From Pachypanchax playfairii (Eukaryota; Chordata; Actinopteri; Cyprinodontiformes; Aplocheilidae), in the NCBI GenBank assembly GCA_006937955.1, contig SSNP01000006.1:4232555-4296554 (forward strand): a stretch of 64,000 nucleotides of DNA, in the 5' to 3' direction. Shown piece after piece: positions 36,946 through 48,226 of this stretch. How positions within the stretch are numbered: the first letter of the stretch is position 1; the number at the start of each line of letters is the position of its first letter. The notes under the pieces were generated by a model. That model was not told where the DNA came from. It worked only from the letters and a program-made list of their open reading frames with translations, and made no database searches. The position numbers were made by a program, and so were the translations under genes.

Positions 36946-38929
36946 GTTGTTGGCGTTTAGTAAAAAATAATCCTGTTTTTACAGCCGACTCTCAATTTGA
37001 CTTGTGTAAAAAAAAACGAGAACTTAAAAAAAGATCCATGAAGTTTTGGTTGTTTAGTCAGAATCAGCTCAGTCACCTTTCCAGACACTGTTTTTAATTT
37101 TAAAAATATTTCTATGAAGCTTTAGAAGTTGACTAAAACCCATTGGGTGCAAACTGTCCTTCAACACATCGCTGTGTCGATGAAGTCTGATAACATTTTC
37201 GAGACATGGCCTGAGGATCAAGTAGAACTAAAACATTAATTAATTGTGACAAAAATATCATGTCTTGTCATGTCTATTTTACACATCTCATCAGATACAG
37301 AATAACACTGACATTAGTGGTAGTACCACAACATCATCATGTAATTTTAATAGGAAGAACTAATTAAATACTAATGAAAGGAGCAGGAATAATAGAAGTT
37401 GAGGAGCTCCCTGACAGAGCTGACATGATTCAGGGTTATAGTCTCAATATGTTGGGGGATAATAACAGAAATATACAGGCTTGTCTGACTTCAAGGCTTT
37501 TTTGTTATTGTCTGTTCCAGCCTCCAAAAATACTTTAACATGCAAACACAAATGCATTTATGCACACACACTTCGACACACTGGGACACACAGTCTCATA
37601 TGTGCACAGCGGGAGCTTTACAAGAGAGAGTGGGAAAGCTCTATTACTCTTCCTCCTCTCACAATTTCTCAAGGGGTCTTAAAAAATAATGTGTTTTCAA
37701 ATGCAGGGCTCTGGCTTGTCACGAGGCTGGCTGCCTGTGATATATGAGCTGAGAAACAAGCGAAGGGTCGGCGGTACAGAGCTGAAGGGAACACAGTGTA
37801 ATGCCCAGTGTTGGTGTGTTAGTCATACAGGTAACATGAAAAGAATTATGCATGTAGAGAAGAAGGTAACATTTGTGTTGAAATGTTTCAACTAAAAAAC
37901 TTTCATTATTCTATTCATGAGCACAGCTGAAGCCTACTGACAGGATAGAACTTGATATAATCTTAAGGATTATTTGACTCGACTCTTTGACTTTCCTCTA
38001 CTTTAATCCAGTGTGATCGACTCTACTGCTCTTCATTTTCTTTCCTACACTTTGATAGAACACAGTGATGCTGCCTATTTTACCTGGAATTACACATGAA
38101 ACTGTCCATAATTTCTCTGTTTCTGCATGTGGTCCAAAAGGTGCACACAGTAATTGGTCCTGTTTGTTTATGATGTTGTCAGTTCGTCTTTACAAGGACA
38201 TCAGGCGCTCCGGTTTTATCCCACATATCAGAACATTCATGTCAGGTTCAGTGGAGCTTCTACATTTATGCTATGGGAGGGTGGTTGTTTGTCTCTGTAT
38301 GTTTCTTTTTTTAGTGTCTTTAAAAAAAAAAAAAAACATTTTGAGACATATTTTCCAAATGTTCAACTGAAGAACTTAATCTGGTTGTTGAGTCGTTCCC
38401 TCTCTTCAGTGTGACCCATGAAAGTTTTTGTAAATGTAAATTCACTGAATTCCAAAACCTGAGAAAACTCTAAACATTTCCTTAAGGGAGTTATTGTGTT
38501 CCTAAATCTTTGATGTACATCGCCCACTTCTTTAAAAAAAGTCTTCTTTTTGTTTGTGTTCCTATTCAGACTGTGTAAACATGTGTGGGTCTGATAGCAG
38601 CCTGTACAGAACAGTTAGCTCTAATTAGCACTTGCTGTGTGTGACCTAAATGTGAGGAAACCTTTCTTCCTCCCTGTTATTCTCCAAGGCCCAAGTTTTC
38701 TGTCCTTCATGAAACTTTCAGCTTTGATCCTCAGTTTCTGATCAAAGCATTAATATCAAAACATGCCATGAGTCCTGACTGACTCTGCAACGTAAGCACT
38801 TTTTGTTTCCCATCAAGTTAAAAAAAAAGTGGATTGAATGCACTTTTATTATAACGCACATGAGCCTCCAGGAGCAGATGGATGGAATCTGAATACAGTT
38901 TCAGTTATTTTTCTAAGAGTAAATATTAG
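36946..38929. other. Noncoding stretch, nothing recognised
   Basis: AT-rich with a 15-A run at 38322-38336. Two overlapping plus-strand frames near 38065-38414 and the frames near 37.5-37.9 kb lack domains. No RNA genes or repeat ends were seen. Confidence 0.5.
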
Positions 38930-39115
38930 AATGAAAGAATGTCTGGGTTGCTGTGATCTGACAGCAGCGCTGCGTTCGTTCATCATCTTCTGTTTGAGTA
39001 GCTCAGTCTTTCCTTCTTGTTGGCCTGTTGTGATTCATCAGTCAGTCTTTGATCCTCGTCACTTCCTGCTCAGTTTCAGTTTGTTAACAATCGTCTTGCT
39101 ATAATAATAAAGTTG
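38930..39115 (+). repeat. T-rich dispersed repeat-like segment
   Basis: The sequence 'ttcatcatcttctgtttgagtagctcagtctttccttcttg...aataataaagttggtg' is T-rich with an AATAAA-containing end, similar in composition to the segments at 2.0, 12.3 and 35.4 kb. The resemblance is weak. Confidence 0.25.
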
Positions 39116-40747
39116 GTGTTTTATGGATCATTATGGGACAAAGACCAGATGGATGAGAGCGAGACGAGACCAAATAAAAAGCTGTCTTATATTCTTTAAT
39201 TTAATAAACATAAATATTGATTATCTAAAGCTTTTATATTTATAATTTTACCTTTTCTTGATGTCTGCTTCCTGTTTTTGACTCTGACCTTGAATTATGT
39301 GTTTTTCTCACCTGTTGGAAAAAAAACATGATTTTATTTTAATTATATTTGGATATACAGTCAAAATGACAACATATATTTGGATAAATGTGACAAAGTC
39401 AATTTTTTTTTGTTTAAAAAAAGTATTTATAGTAACAAAAAAACTACAAGCTGGGAACATTTACAATATTTGCTCCGTCATTTTAAATTGCTTGGTGATA
39501 ATAATATAAAACTGATGAAAACTTCCTGTGTTTGTTTGTTCAGCCACAAGATGTTGGAGGTTTTTGTGGAACCGGGATCCACCTTCAGTATTAATGTTCT
39601 ATAAACCTTCAGTTCTTCTTAGAGGAGCTGCATTTGTTCTTATTCTGTATGTAAAGATTCACATCAGCTGTTCATGAAGAATTTCTGAACAGGACATTTT
39701 TATGCTTTTTTTAAGCATTTAATTTGTCTTCAGTTTTACATTGTGTAAAGCATTAGAGACACAGTTTGCATCTGGCCAAGCACGAGTAAACAGAGACAGA
39801 TGTGGAAGATGATTTACTGTCTGACTAGCAGAAACATCATTTTACTGATGGTTTGCTGCCTGACTGTCTGACTTACCACCTCACAGGGAGACGGCTGTTT
39901 GATTAGCTGATTATCAGCCTGGCTGCTTCACTAATTCACTAATGGGTTAAAAGTCACAGCTTTCTTGTAAAAAACACTTTGGTTTCATATAAAAATCAGT
40001 CCAATCATCATGATGAAAATGAGAGCGTCCAAGTTCTTCCAAGTTTAAATAAGACAAAAAGTAATTACATTTAGTTTTTATTTTGAGCTTTTTTCAGGAA
40101 TGCAAGCCAAACTTTCTTTTTATCTCTTAAAATAACATTTGACAGATTTTTAAATAGTCTGAGGTCGTTCTTTTACTAAATTATCAGGAAATGGGACATT
40201 TCTTTACTTTAATTCTCTAACTGTTGTGCTAAACTTCTTGTGAAAAAAGATCAAGACTTGAACTGACACAATAATGTGTAGTATTGTGTTGAGAGTCTAC
40301 AGAATGTAAGTGTTGGCACGATAATTTAGACACGTTTTATAACTTGGAGAGATGTTGGGAGGGTGTATAAATTATCTTTGCCGTGGTACATTTTTTTTTA
40401 TTACCAGTTCTGCCTTAAGTGTCCTGAAAAGTCTGTATAAACTCTGAGGGATCAGAGGCCCCGAGCTCTGCTGAACAATAACATCACTTAGAATAAAACC
40501 TTGTTTTCCCAAAATGTGTTAGCGGTGTTCATGTTGTGCTGTAGAGGTCGGCCTGATGATGCACCTGGTGGTGTGATTATACCTGGACGGAGAGAGTTTG
40601 TGTTTATGAAAATCACTTACAGTTTTCCTAAAACTTGATTTTTCTTTTGTATAAACAAAGTCTCTTTTTGCCTTTTGCCTTGCAGTAAGTAGATCTTGGC
40701 TCAGATTACTGTTGGAGTGATACTAGATGGCGTTTGCATGGTCATCC
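39116..40747. other. Noncoding stretch, nothing recognised
   Basis: AT-rich. At its end an excellent pyrimidine tract with acceptor TTTTGCCTTTTGCCTTGCAG stops at 40685 (see findings), but no coding frame follows. Confidence 0.5.
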
Positions 40748-40905
40748 CGTGCATGCATGTGTTTTATCCTGGATCTATGTTCCCCCCCCACAGTGCAAAA
40801 TCATGCATGATGGACTAAAAGACAACTGTAAACTGTCCCTCAGTGTGAGTGGTTGTTTGTCTCTATTTGTCCCTGTGATGGACTGGTGACCTGTCCAAGT
40901 GCTTG
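40748..40905 (+). mobile_element. Dispersed repeat with tRNA-like head, copy C1 (3' half only)
   Basis: From 'cgtgcatgcatgtgttttatcctgg' through 'cccccccacagtgcaaaatcatgcatg', 'aactgtccctcagtgtgagtgg' and CCCTGTGATGGACTGG to 'acctgtccaag' this is the middle and 3' portion of the same family as the copies at 21.3 and 61.1 kb. The tRNA-like head is missing on this side. It meets a reversed copy (C2), with which it forms a palindrome. Confidence 0.75.
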
Positions 40906-41181
40906 TCTCCAGCGCTCTTTGGGAAAGAGGCGGGGTCACACCTGGACAGGTCCAGTCCATCACAGGGCCACGAGACAAACAACTACTCACACCGAGGGCC
41001 AATTAAGATCTGCCAATTAACCTCATGAGTATTTTTGGTCTGTATGAAGAATCTGAATCACCCGGAGAAACTCAAACGTGCACGTGGAGAACATGTGAAC
41101 TCCATGTGAAACGGTCCCAGCTCAAACCCGGGACCTTCTTGCATGGTAACAGTGCTACCAGCTGCACCACCGTGCAGCCCA
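40906..41181 (-). mobile_element. Dispersed repeat with tRNA-like head, copy C2 (reversed)
   Basis: Read on the minus strand from 41181: GGGCTGCACGGTGGTGCAGC, 'tggtagcactgttaccatgcaagaaggtcccgggtttgagct', 'catggagttcacatgttctcc', 'ttaattggccctcggtgtgagtag', 'ccctgtgatggactgg' and 'acctgtccaggtgtgaccccgcctc'. Head, B-box-like stretch and body are all present and better preserved than in most copies here. The body faces the body of copy C1, leaving 61-base inverted arms around a spacer of about 40 bases. Confidence 0.85.
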
Positions 41182-41960
41182 ACTAAATATCCTTTAGTAT
41201 AAAAGATTCAAGTTTAATATTACAGAGAATGAATCAGAATTCCTTAAATTTCCGTTTAATTTCTCTGTTTACTTTATGAATTGTTTCGGCTGTGGCCTGG
41301 GACTGAATCTATTTATCTTATATCCCATTACTTGATATTAACATGTGGGAAATATGAATATAAAGTAGCAAAGAAGGAAATGGGATTAAGTTTTAGCTTC
41401 TTGTTTCCTTACTGCCATTTGCACCAGAGAGAATCTTGCAGGTAATCAGCAGCATACATAATGATGGGCTGTTTAACTTGATCCATGCTTCAGCAGAAAG
41501 CTGCTTTACATGCCACTCGTCCTCTCTCACTCTTTTGCAGGGGTCATAATAAAGCAATATTTTTGACAGATTTTGCACATGTTCAAACAGCAAAGAATTT
41601 GAATTCCTCACACATCTTTGCACTTTTCTCCCGCTGTGTTTGCTACTCCCTTATTGGCAGTTTTGCTTGGATGAGGGAGGATAGCCTCAGCTCATCTGTT
41701 GCCCCCGCCACTGCAGGACAATCCCACACCCCTTCAATAATTTATACTGAGAGGTGTTCCTTTCAATTCCATATTCCAGACCAAATGGCATTTTAAGAGC
41801 TATCTTTGTTGAGGCTGAACATAAAAACTAAGAACTTCAATTATTTATTTCCAAAGGTTTTTGCTCTGCCTGACTCTCTTGTTTTCTTTTTCCTTTTCTC
41901 TCCTCATATTTCTGCTCCTCTGGGCCTTTTGGCTGGTTGGTGTTTCGCTCTCCAAACATT
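41182..41960. other. Noncoding stretch leading to a juxtaposed splice site
   Basis: It contains open frames on both strands without domains. From 41868 to 41984 the plus strand is markedly pyrimidine-rich, forming the upstream tract of the junction listed next. Confidence 0.5.
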
Positions 41961-41990
41961 GTATTTCTCCTGGCTACCCCATAGGTAAGT
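41961..41990 (+). promoter_or_regulatory. Juxtaposed 3'/5' splice site (candidate recursive splice site)
   Basis: A pyrimidine-rich tract (GTATTTCTCCTGGCTACCCC) ends in ATAG, an acceptor at 41984, and is followed without a gap by GTAAGTTT, a donor matching the U1 consensus from 41985. Acceptor fused to donor (YAG/GTAAGT) is the hallmark of recursive or 'ratchet' sites that let very long vertebrate and insect introns be removed in steps. The site sits in tens of kilobases without exons, the setting where such sites occur. It is a motif call; use in splicing needs RNA data. Alternatively it bounds an unrecognised exon. Confidence 0.45.
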
Positions 41991-44900
41991 TTGTTTCAAC
42001 ATGTCATATTTACTGAATCATGCACCTTGCCCTGGTATCTGGTCTTGTATGGTTATTGCTACCTGTTGTCACCTGACAACAGTCTCTAATGAAAGTTGGT
42101 GTTTCTTTTGTTTTCAGTGGTCATGACAAAGTTGCTTTAGGCTTGCTCAGTTTTTTAACTTATTTTGTTCAAATATTCATCCAGAAAATGGTGGTTAAAT
42201 TACAACTAAGCTTTAAAAATCTTTGTAAATATTTGAAAGATGAAATATTTTAGCAGTGTTGTGTTTATGATTACATTATAAACTGTTTGTCTGATGAGAA
42301 ATTATCAGCTGTTGTACCACATCTGGGATATGAGACAAAACATGAGAAAAAAAAGAATTAGTTGTTTCTGTCTAATATGATACATAAATCTATTTCCTGT
42401 CATTCTTATTTCCAAAGGTAAATTTGTTTGATATTTAAGAGATTCAGTCCATAATATCAGTTGTTAACTTTTTAACATTTTCATTCAATTTTACATAGAT
42501 TTACTATGAAGAATTTCCATAAATGTGAAAACAGAAAATAATTAGAATGCATCTTTAAACCATTGTTTAGAAAGTGACCAGCTTTATGTTGTTAAACCTC
42601 ATTTGTTTATAAAATGTTTAAAACTCAGTTTGCTGCTTTCGGACAAAAGTTGCAAAGGTTTGGTCTCCATAAGACAGAATTCTATAATATTTCATTGATC
42701 CTACTTCTTATTTCATTCAGTCTTAACATTTTCAGATTGAATCTGGACATTAAGGTTGTTTTAAACTTATTAAATCCACATAAAACAATGAAGAAATAAA
42801 AAGATCAGACATTTAAGTTTCTCATCATCATCAGATCAATTTAATTTTTAGTTTTCATCTCCTGTGAGAGATAAACATCATTTTATTTTATTATGTGTAT
42901 AACCTTAAAGTGAATTCAGTTGTGATTCTGGGTGGCCCCGCCCCTGTTATGCTATAAGCCTGTCTGGCTGGAAATGAGCCACATTTCCAGTTTTAACATC
43001 TTAACATCTGTTTAACTGTCGCAGTCAAGCAGCTAAGACCCACCCGACTCCGTTGTTGTTTCCTTACATAAAAAATATTGCTTTTCATATTGGATGAAGC
43101 TAATCCCTTACTGAGCAAAGCTGTCTAATCCTCAAAGCTTGTGTACAAAACACAAACATGGTCAGTGGTTTTTGTTTATGGAACTAGTGGATGAAGAGGA
43201 GGCTATGGTGAAGATCATTCATGTGACACTTAACATAAAATAGTTAAAGAAATCATTTTTTGACATTCTTATATTCTTACAATCCATCGTCTATAAATAT
43301 AGTTAAAAGTGTTGCTTCTATTTGAACCTGAGAGCTTCAGACAGAATAAAAACTCAGATTCAGACATTAATAACAGATTGGCATATTTGTTCTGATGAAT
43401 GTCAGACCCGATTCACAAAAATGACAAATCAAAAACAAATTTTAAAGGTTAAGGGACAAATCGTAATCTGATTTCTGACAACTGAAAAGAAAAGATGTTT
43501 ATATGGGGCTGAATGTAACGGCAGCTGCAGATGACATGGAAATAAATGTGGCACTTTTATTGTTTTTATTTTGTTTTGTCGCTGTTTGACACTATAAATG
43601 TGGAACAGCGAACACTCAGTTGAAGTTTGAACTGAAATGAAGTGCAGCTTGACTTTTTGCAGAGTCGGGATTAGTATCACTTGACGTGAGCATCAGGCCA
43701 CATTGTCTGAGAACAATAATACTTCACCATCAAACATCAAAACGCACTGAGCCTCAACCAGTCAGGCACAAAACAACAACTGTTCTGTGATTCAGATGCA
43801 CATTTGGAAGAAACTTTATAGTAAACAGTGTTTGAGTTGTAGAACATCATTAAATGTCACAAATTTTGGTGCAAATTTGTTGTGAATGAACTGCACGAGC
43901 TAAACCAAGCAGAACAAGGAGGAGATCGTATTTTCTAATAGACCCTGATCAGGATCAGCTGATATAGAAGAGGGATAGATGGGGTTGTGATTGTTTCTAT
44001 CTGTAAGTCTAAAACTTGTCCTCTGGTGGGACACCAGAAATATAAAAAAACAAGAAATACTTGTAGTGTAAAAAGGAAGGGCCTTATTTGGTAAATTAAC
44101 TTTCCTGACCACCACGTTTCATCTCTGATTGGAGGGGTGGGCTGTTCCAACAACCCTCATAATGTTGGAAAGAACCATTTCATACCAGCAAAGATCAGTT
44201 CTCAAAGTTCTTTAAATTAGAACAGGATAGATGCTGCTGAGGAAATGTAAATATAAACACATAAAATATCAAGTAAACAGAAGAAAACTAAGCTCATTAT
44301 AAACTTCACTCATAGGAAACTCCAGGAAATAAACCTTTAATGTTAAAGATCCAAAATATATATCTTTTTCCTAATAAAATGAACATTTATACCTCGTTGA
44401 TTAAGTTTCATTGCTTCAGTACCGATGACATACCAAGCTGAATCAGGTGACGTCATTCCTGTTGATTTCACTTCAGTGTTCACTGATACAGACTTAGAAA
44501 AGATGAGAAGTTTCAACTTTATTCATCTTTTTCATGGACATTGTATCATGTAAATGATGTTACTTGTTTTGCAGATAATGAGGTGTTTTATATTTATAAT
44601 ATTTCCAATAATTAGATGAGTATAAGACTAAACATCAGTAAACTGTAATCTATGCAGGAATGCATTTACACTTAACTTGTAACATGAACTAATAGAGCAC
44701 AAAAACTCCTGAAATGTATAGAAATCTTCCTGCTGCAGTTGTATTTTATTTTTTCTTGAAAACAAACTGCTGAGGTGAAATGAAAAACATCAGTTAAGTA
44801 TTGAGATGAGCGTGCACTAATGCAACAAAGGTCTCAGCTTGTTGCTCTGCAGCAAGGCCTCATTAAGCTTCAGTGGACTAGAAACTGCACCCTGTGATGG

Positions 44901-45744
44901 TAATGCAGTGGTTTATTTGTGCTGTTTCTGTTAAATGATTGAATTAGATCTGAACATGACACACATTACTGCCGGTAAGCAAACCGATGAAAACAATGCT
45001 TTAAGAGCCAGACAAGATTTTGATAAGCGTGTGAAGATATGACAGTTGCAAACTTAATCCAAACTCCCTCATACTGTCACTGTCAGATTATATTTTTAGA
45101 GCAAACTCAGGTTTCTTTGATATTTTTCCACGTTTTCAAATCCCTGAAGGGTTCTTGAGTCTCGAGAACTCACTTCGCTCTCCATATTCAACTTAAATTG
45201 ACTTCTGAGTACCTGTGACTGCGTATTTGCAAAGCTTTTTTTAACACCAGAATGTCTGTCAGAGCTACATCTGTGTGTGAATTTTAGAAGTTGTTATGTT
45301 TGTACTCTGGAAGCATGTGTCGTGTGCAGCCCTGGCCAAGCCTCCGTGGTGGGTGGAATGAAATGCAGCAGCATAATAAATATTTTCATTTGCATCCATT
45401 GAGGAACGTCTTTATGGGAGGGATGTGTTTTCACTTCTTCCATTCAGTTTTCACTAAGGGGTCATGAAGATGACCATATTTCATAGGGTTGGGGGTGGAG
45501 GATCAACATGGGCAGCATGGGAGAAATAAACTGATTTGGGTAAAGAAATGATTAACACTAAAAACAATTAACTTTCTTTATTTGAAGAGGTTTACAGGTT
45601 TAAGTGTCAGGACACTGTTTAAAGCTGATGATGGTCAGATGCTGTACATGAACTGGTTTCTTCCATTTTCCTGGTGGAACATTTTACTGATAAAAAGTAA
45701 AACACTTCCTTCAGGTTTAAGTACTTGTATGTGTTGAGCAAAGT
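41991..45744. other. Noncoding stretch, no gene recognised
   Basis: A weaker AG/GT junction ('ttatttccaaag/gtaaat') lies at about 42417/42418. A CpG-containing patch with 'gtggccccgcccctg' occurs at 42930-43060. Open frames are short and without domains. No other repeats were assigned. Confidence 0.5.
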
Positions 45745-46110
45745 AGTTTGAGTTTCTTGGTGTCTTGTTCACAGGATGGAGTGAGAAGTGGACTCAGAGT
45801 TGGTATTAAGGGCATCACTCAGGTGTGTGGTGGTAAACACCTGAACTAAAAGACAAAGTTCTCAAATTAATAAAATAATGTGATCCTGGTAGAATGGTTT
45901 CATCAGTAGGGGGGCGGGTTCAGCCTTACAGGTAGGGAGAGGTGTCCTTCATCCAGAGTCGATCCCCACAACACAAACTGAGTGGTTCAGGATTCTGGTA
46001 AGGACACCTCCACATGGTCTTCCTCTGGAGGTGTTCTGAGTACGTCCCAGTGGGAGGAGACCCCGGGACATCTCCAGGGAGAGATGGAGCAGAAGGATGT
46101 GTCATAATAT
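45745..46110 (+). pseudogene. LINE ORF2 relic (RT thumb to C-terminus), internally deleted
   Basis: Short in-frame pieces on the plus strand follow the order of a common teleost non-LTR ORF2. FLGVLFT near 45755 is the conserved end of the reverse transcriptase palm. Then comes a piece equivalent to '(R)MEREIDRRIGAAS', then 'gggcatcactcaggtgtgtggtggtaaacacctgaac...aaagacaaagttctc' matching 'ALxxSVVVKRELSxKTKLS'. After a deletion comes TEWFRILVRTPPHGLPLEVF, then a stop, then VRPSGRRPRDISRERW, the 'RWFGHxxRMPxxRLPxEVF...CPTGRRPRGxPRxRW' signature. Frameshifts and stops show it is dead. The clade is not assigned; it differs from the LINE relic at 29.5 kb. The minus-strand frame at 45926-46117 is a shadow. 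Confidence 0.75.
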
Positions 46111-46841
46111 AAGACACATATGTCCCTTCATCTAAAATATCCCCATCATCAGCATCTCTACCACTAGATTCAGAAATATTTCACATCTTTCTGTTACTGC
46201 TGGATGTTGTTTATCTCCTCAGCTGACAGATTTACACACATCAGATTCTAAATAGCAACAAAAATACTTGTAAATAATACTGTAAAAATCTAGAATAATC
46301 ATATTAAATACAGTATTTCAAAGAGTTCTGACATCCCGTGTTGACATGTTACTCTAACTTTGATGAATAACTGATGTTTTTAAAATTAAAACATTCTTCC
46401 TGAGTCTGTGGTTACTAGTGGGACCTTTTACTCCAGAGGAAAATAAACTGCATGGCAGTATCAATGAAAACAGCACCAGAGTCATGTTGTTTTATTTTTC
46501 AGATTTACTGTCAGTTTTTTAAAAAAGAACCTTTTCATTGTGTTTCACATAAAATCAGTGATTTATTTTAGAAAATCGCCGCTATGAGACAGATTAATGG
46601 ACCTCAGTCGTAGTTCTGTTTTTATGAAATCCAATCCAAGAGTATTTTAAAAGATTCAAACATTTACATTTTTATGGGTTATAATTGTATTTTTTTCATT
46701 GTTGATATAGTTTGCCTCAAGAGTTTACGGGTTAAAGAGTTTGATACAAATCAAATACTTCTTTAGAACGATCAATCATGAGTCATATTTGAAAAGAAAA
46801 ATATATTCAGAGTGATCGTTTAGTTGTGATATGTACAACAC
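46111..46841. other. Noncoding stretch, nothing recognised
   Basis: AT-rich sequence between the LINE relic and the X-box repeat. No tail microsatellite for the LINE was found. Confidence 0.45.
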
Positions 46842-46932
46842 AGGTATCCTCCCAGTGACATCTCAGGGAGGGAAAGAAACAGGTGGGTGGTTACCATGGT
46901 AACCTTAACGAGCCACTGGCCGCAGCTTTCAC
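46842..46932 (-). repeat. X-box-containing dispersed repeat, copy 2
   Basis: Read on the minus strand it aligns with copy 1 at 30.7 kb: 'aaagctgcggccagtggctcgttaaggttaccatggtaacc' then 'acctgtttctttccctccctgag'. It contains one perfect 16-base palindrome, GGTTACCATGGTAACC (46889-46904), an ideal X-box for RFX transcription factors. The segment duplicated in copy 1 is present once. Confidence 0.7.
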
Positions 46933-47963
46933 ATTTCTGTTGATTTTTATTCTCTTTACTCTTCATACACAGTTTATGCATCAAAACCTTTGTATTTTGT
47001 CTGAACTCAGATTATAAACCCTCAAACTTTCATAAGTATTTTCTAGTTATACCTATTTAAGTGCTTCAACATTAATTTATCAGTAATTAGACACCTATAT
47101 TGAATAAATGTTACGAGAACAATATTGTAAAATTGCCATAATGATGGTAAAAATGTCAAAATCTGTTAATAGTTGAATGTGTTTTGGCAAATATTATGTC
47201 AGCTAGAATACATGTTTCAGTTGAAGCAGCAATTTGCAAAACATATTTGCAAGTTTAGGGTTAATTTAATAAAAAATATTAATATTTAACTTGTGTGTTA
47301 ATAGACATTAAATATTCTTGCACATCCCAGTTCATCTCAAAGCAAAAACTGATGACAGAAAAAACAAAAATCCTTTAAATTATCCCACTATAATGTGGAA
47401 AATTGTTTCATTTCATTACCTTTATTTTTTTAACAAAAAATTAAGTTCTGCATTTTCATAGATTTGCTGTATCCAATATTGAATTGAACATGTCAGGGCA
47501 ACAAGTTTGTGAATATTAAAGGGGAAATATAGAAAAGACTCGACATGTTCTCTGAGAATTTATAGGTTAAAATGCAAGAATAGAGGATTAGTGATGGAGA
47601 CGGGATGAGTGAGAAGAAACGGGTTAGAGGTTCACATCAGATATCAAACCACACAGCTGACACCGTCCCGTCCCTCTTTTATCCCTGTTGTATTTCACAT
47701 CTTTGAAACTGTTCTCACTATCCAGATGAAATTTTGAAGGTAGAGATCACAGAAGGGAGATCTACCTGGAAGCTTTCTATTTCCATTTCACACTCTCCCA
47801 CCCTCTGTGGGCCGGGGATCAGGGCCAAACACAGCAGTCTGAGTAGAGATAGATGGAAACACAGCGTGCCTCACATTGCATCCCATTCCTGACAACAAGA
47901 TTAATCTTCACTCTTCAACCCTGATCAAAGTCCCTTGCCAGCACCTCCTCTTCCTCCTTTCAT

Positions 47964-47966
<3 letters not shown>
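46933..47966. other. Noncoding stretch, nothing recognised
   Basis: AT-rich sequence with no open frames of note, RNA genes or identified repeats. Confidence 0.5.

Positions 47967-48030
<64 letters not shown>
47967..48030. repeat. (TC)32 microsatellite
   Basis: An uninterrupted 64-base TC run on the plus strand. Long polypurine/polypyrimidine mirror tracts can form triple-helical H-DNA. The frame that reads through it as Ser-Leu repeats (47876-48076) is not a gene. Confidence 0.98.
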
Positions 48031-48033
<3 letters not shown>

Positions 48034-48035
<2 letters not shown>

Positions 48036-48226
48036 TAGTTTCACCCAAAATGAAAATTAGAATCGACTATGAATAAATTATTTTTTCTTGACTTTGCAGA
48101 ATAGACTGAATATGAAAGCATTCCAGTGAGTTTACACAAGATGCTTTTTTACTCCCTGTAAGTGATGTGGCACAGCTTTCCAATGTAGTGATGGCCAAGA
48201 CTTTAAAGGGACAGTCCATCTTTTTT
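48034..48226. mobile_element. Possible DNA-transposon end fragments
   Basis: 'tagtttcacccaaaatgaaaatt' (48036-48055) resembles the inner part, and CTTTAAAGGGACAGTCCATC (48203-48222) the outer part, of the terminus TTAAAGGGACAGTTCACCCAAAAATGAAAAT common to a small teleost transposon family. Both pieces point the same way and are 150 bases apart, so this is not an intact element. Weak call. Confidence 0.3.

Noticed and set aside
40775..41002. 75-codon minus-strand frame with Trp-Thr and Gly-Thr motifs
   Set aside because: It is the translation of the two head-on repeat copies; the symmetry of the peptide reflects the palindrome.
47876..48076. Ser-Leu repeat protein
   Set aside because: Direct translation of the TC microsatellite.
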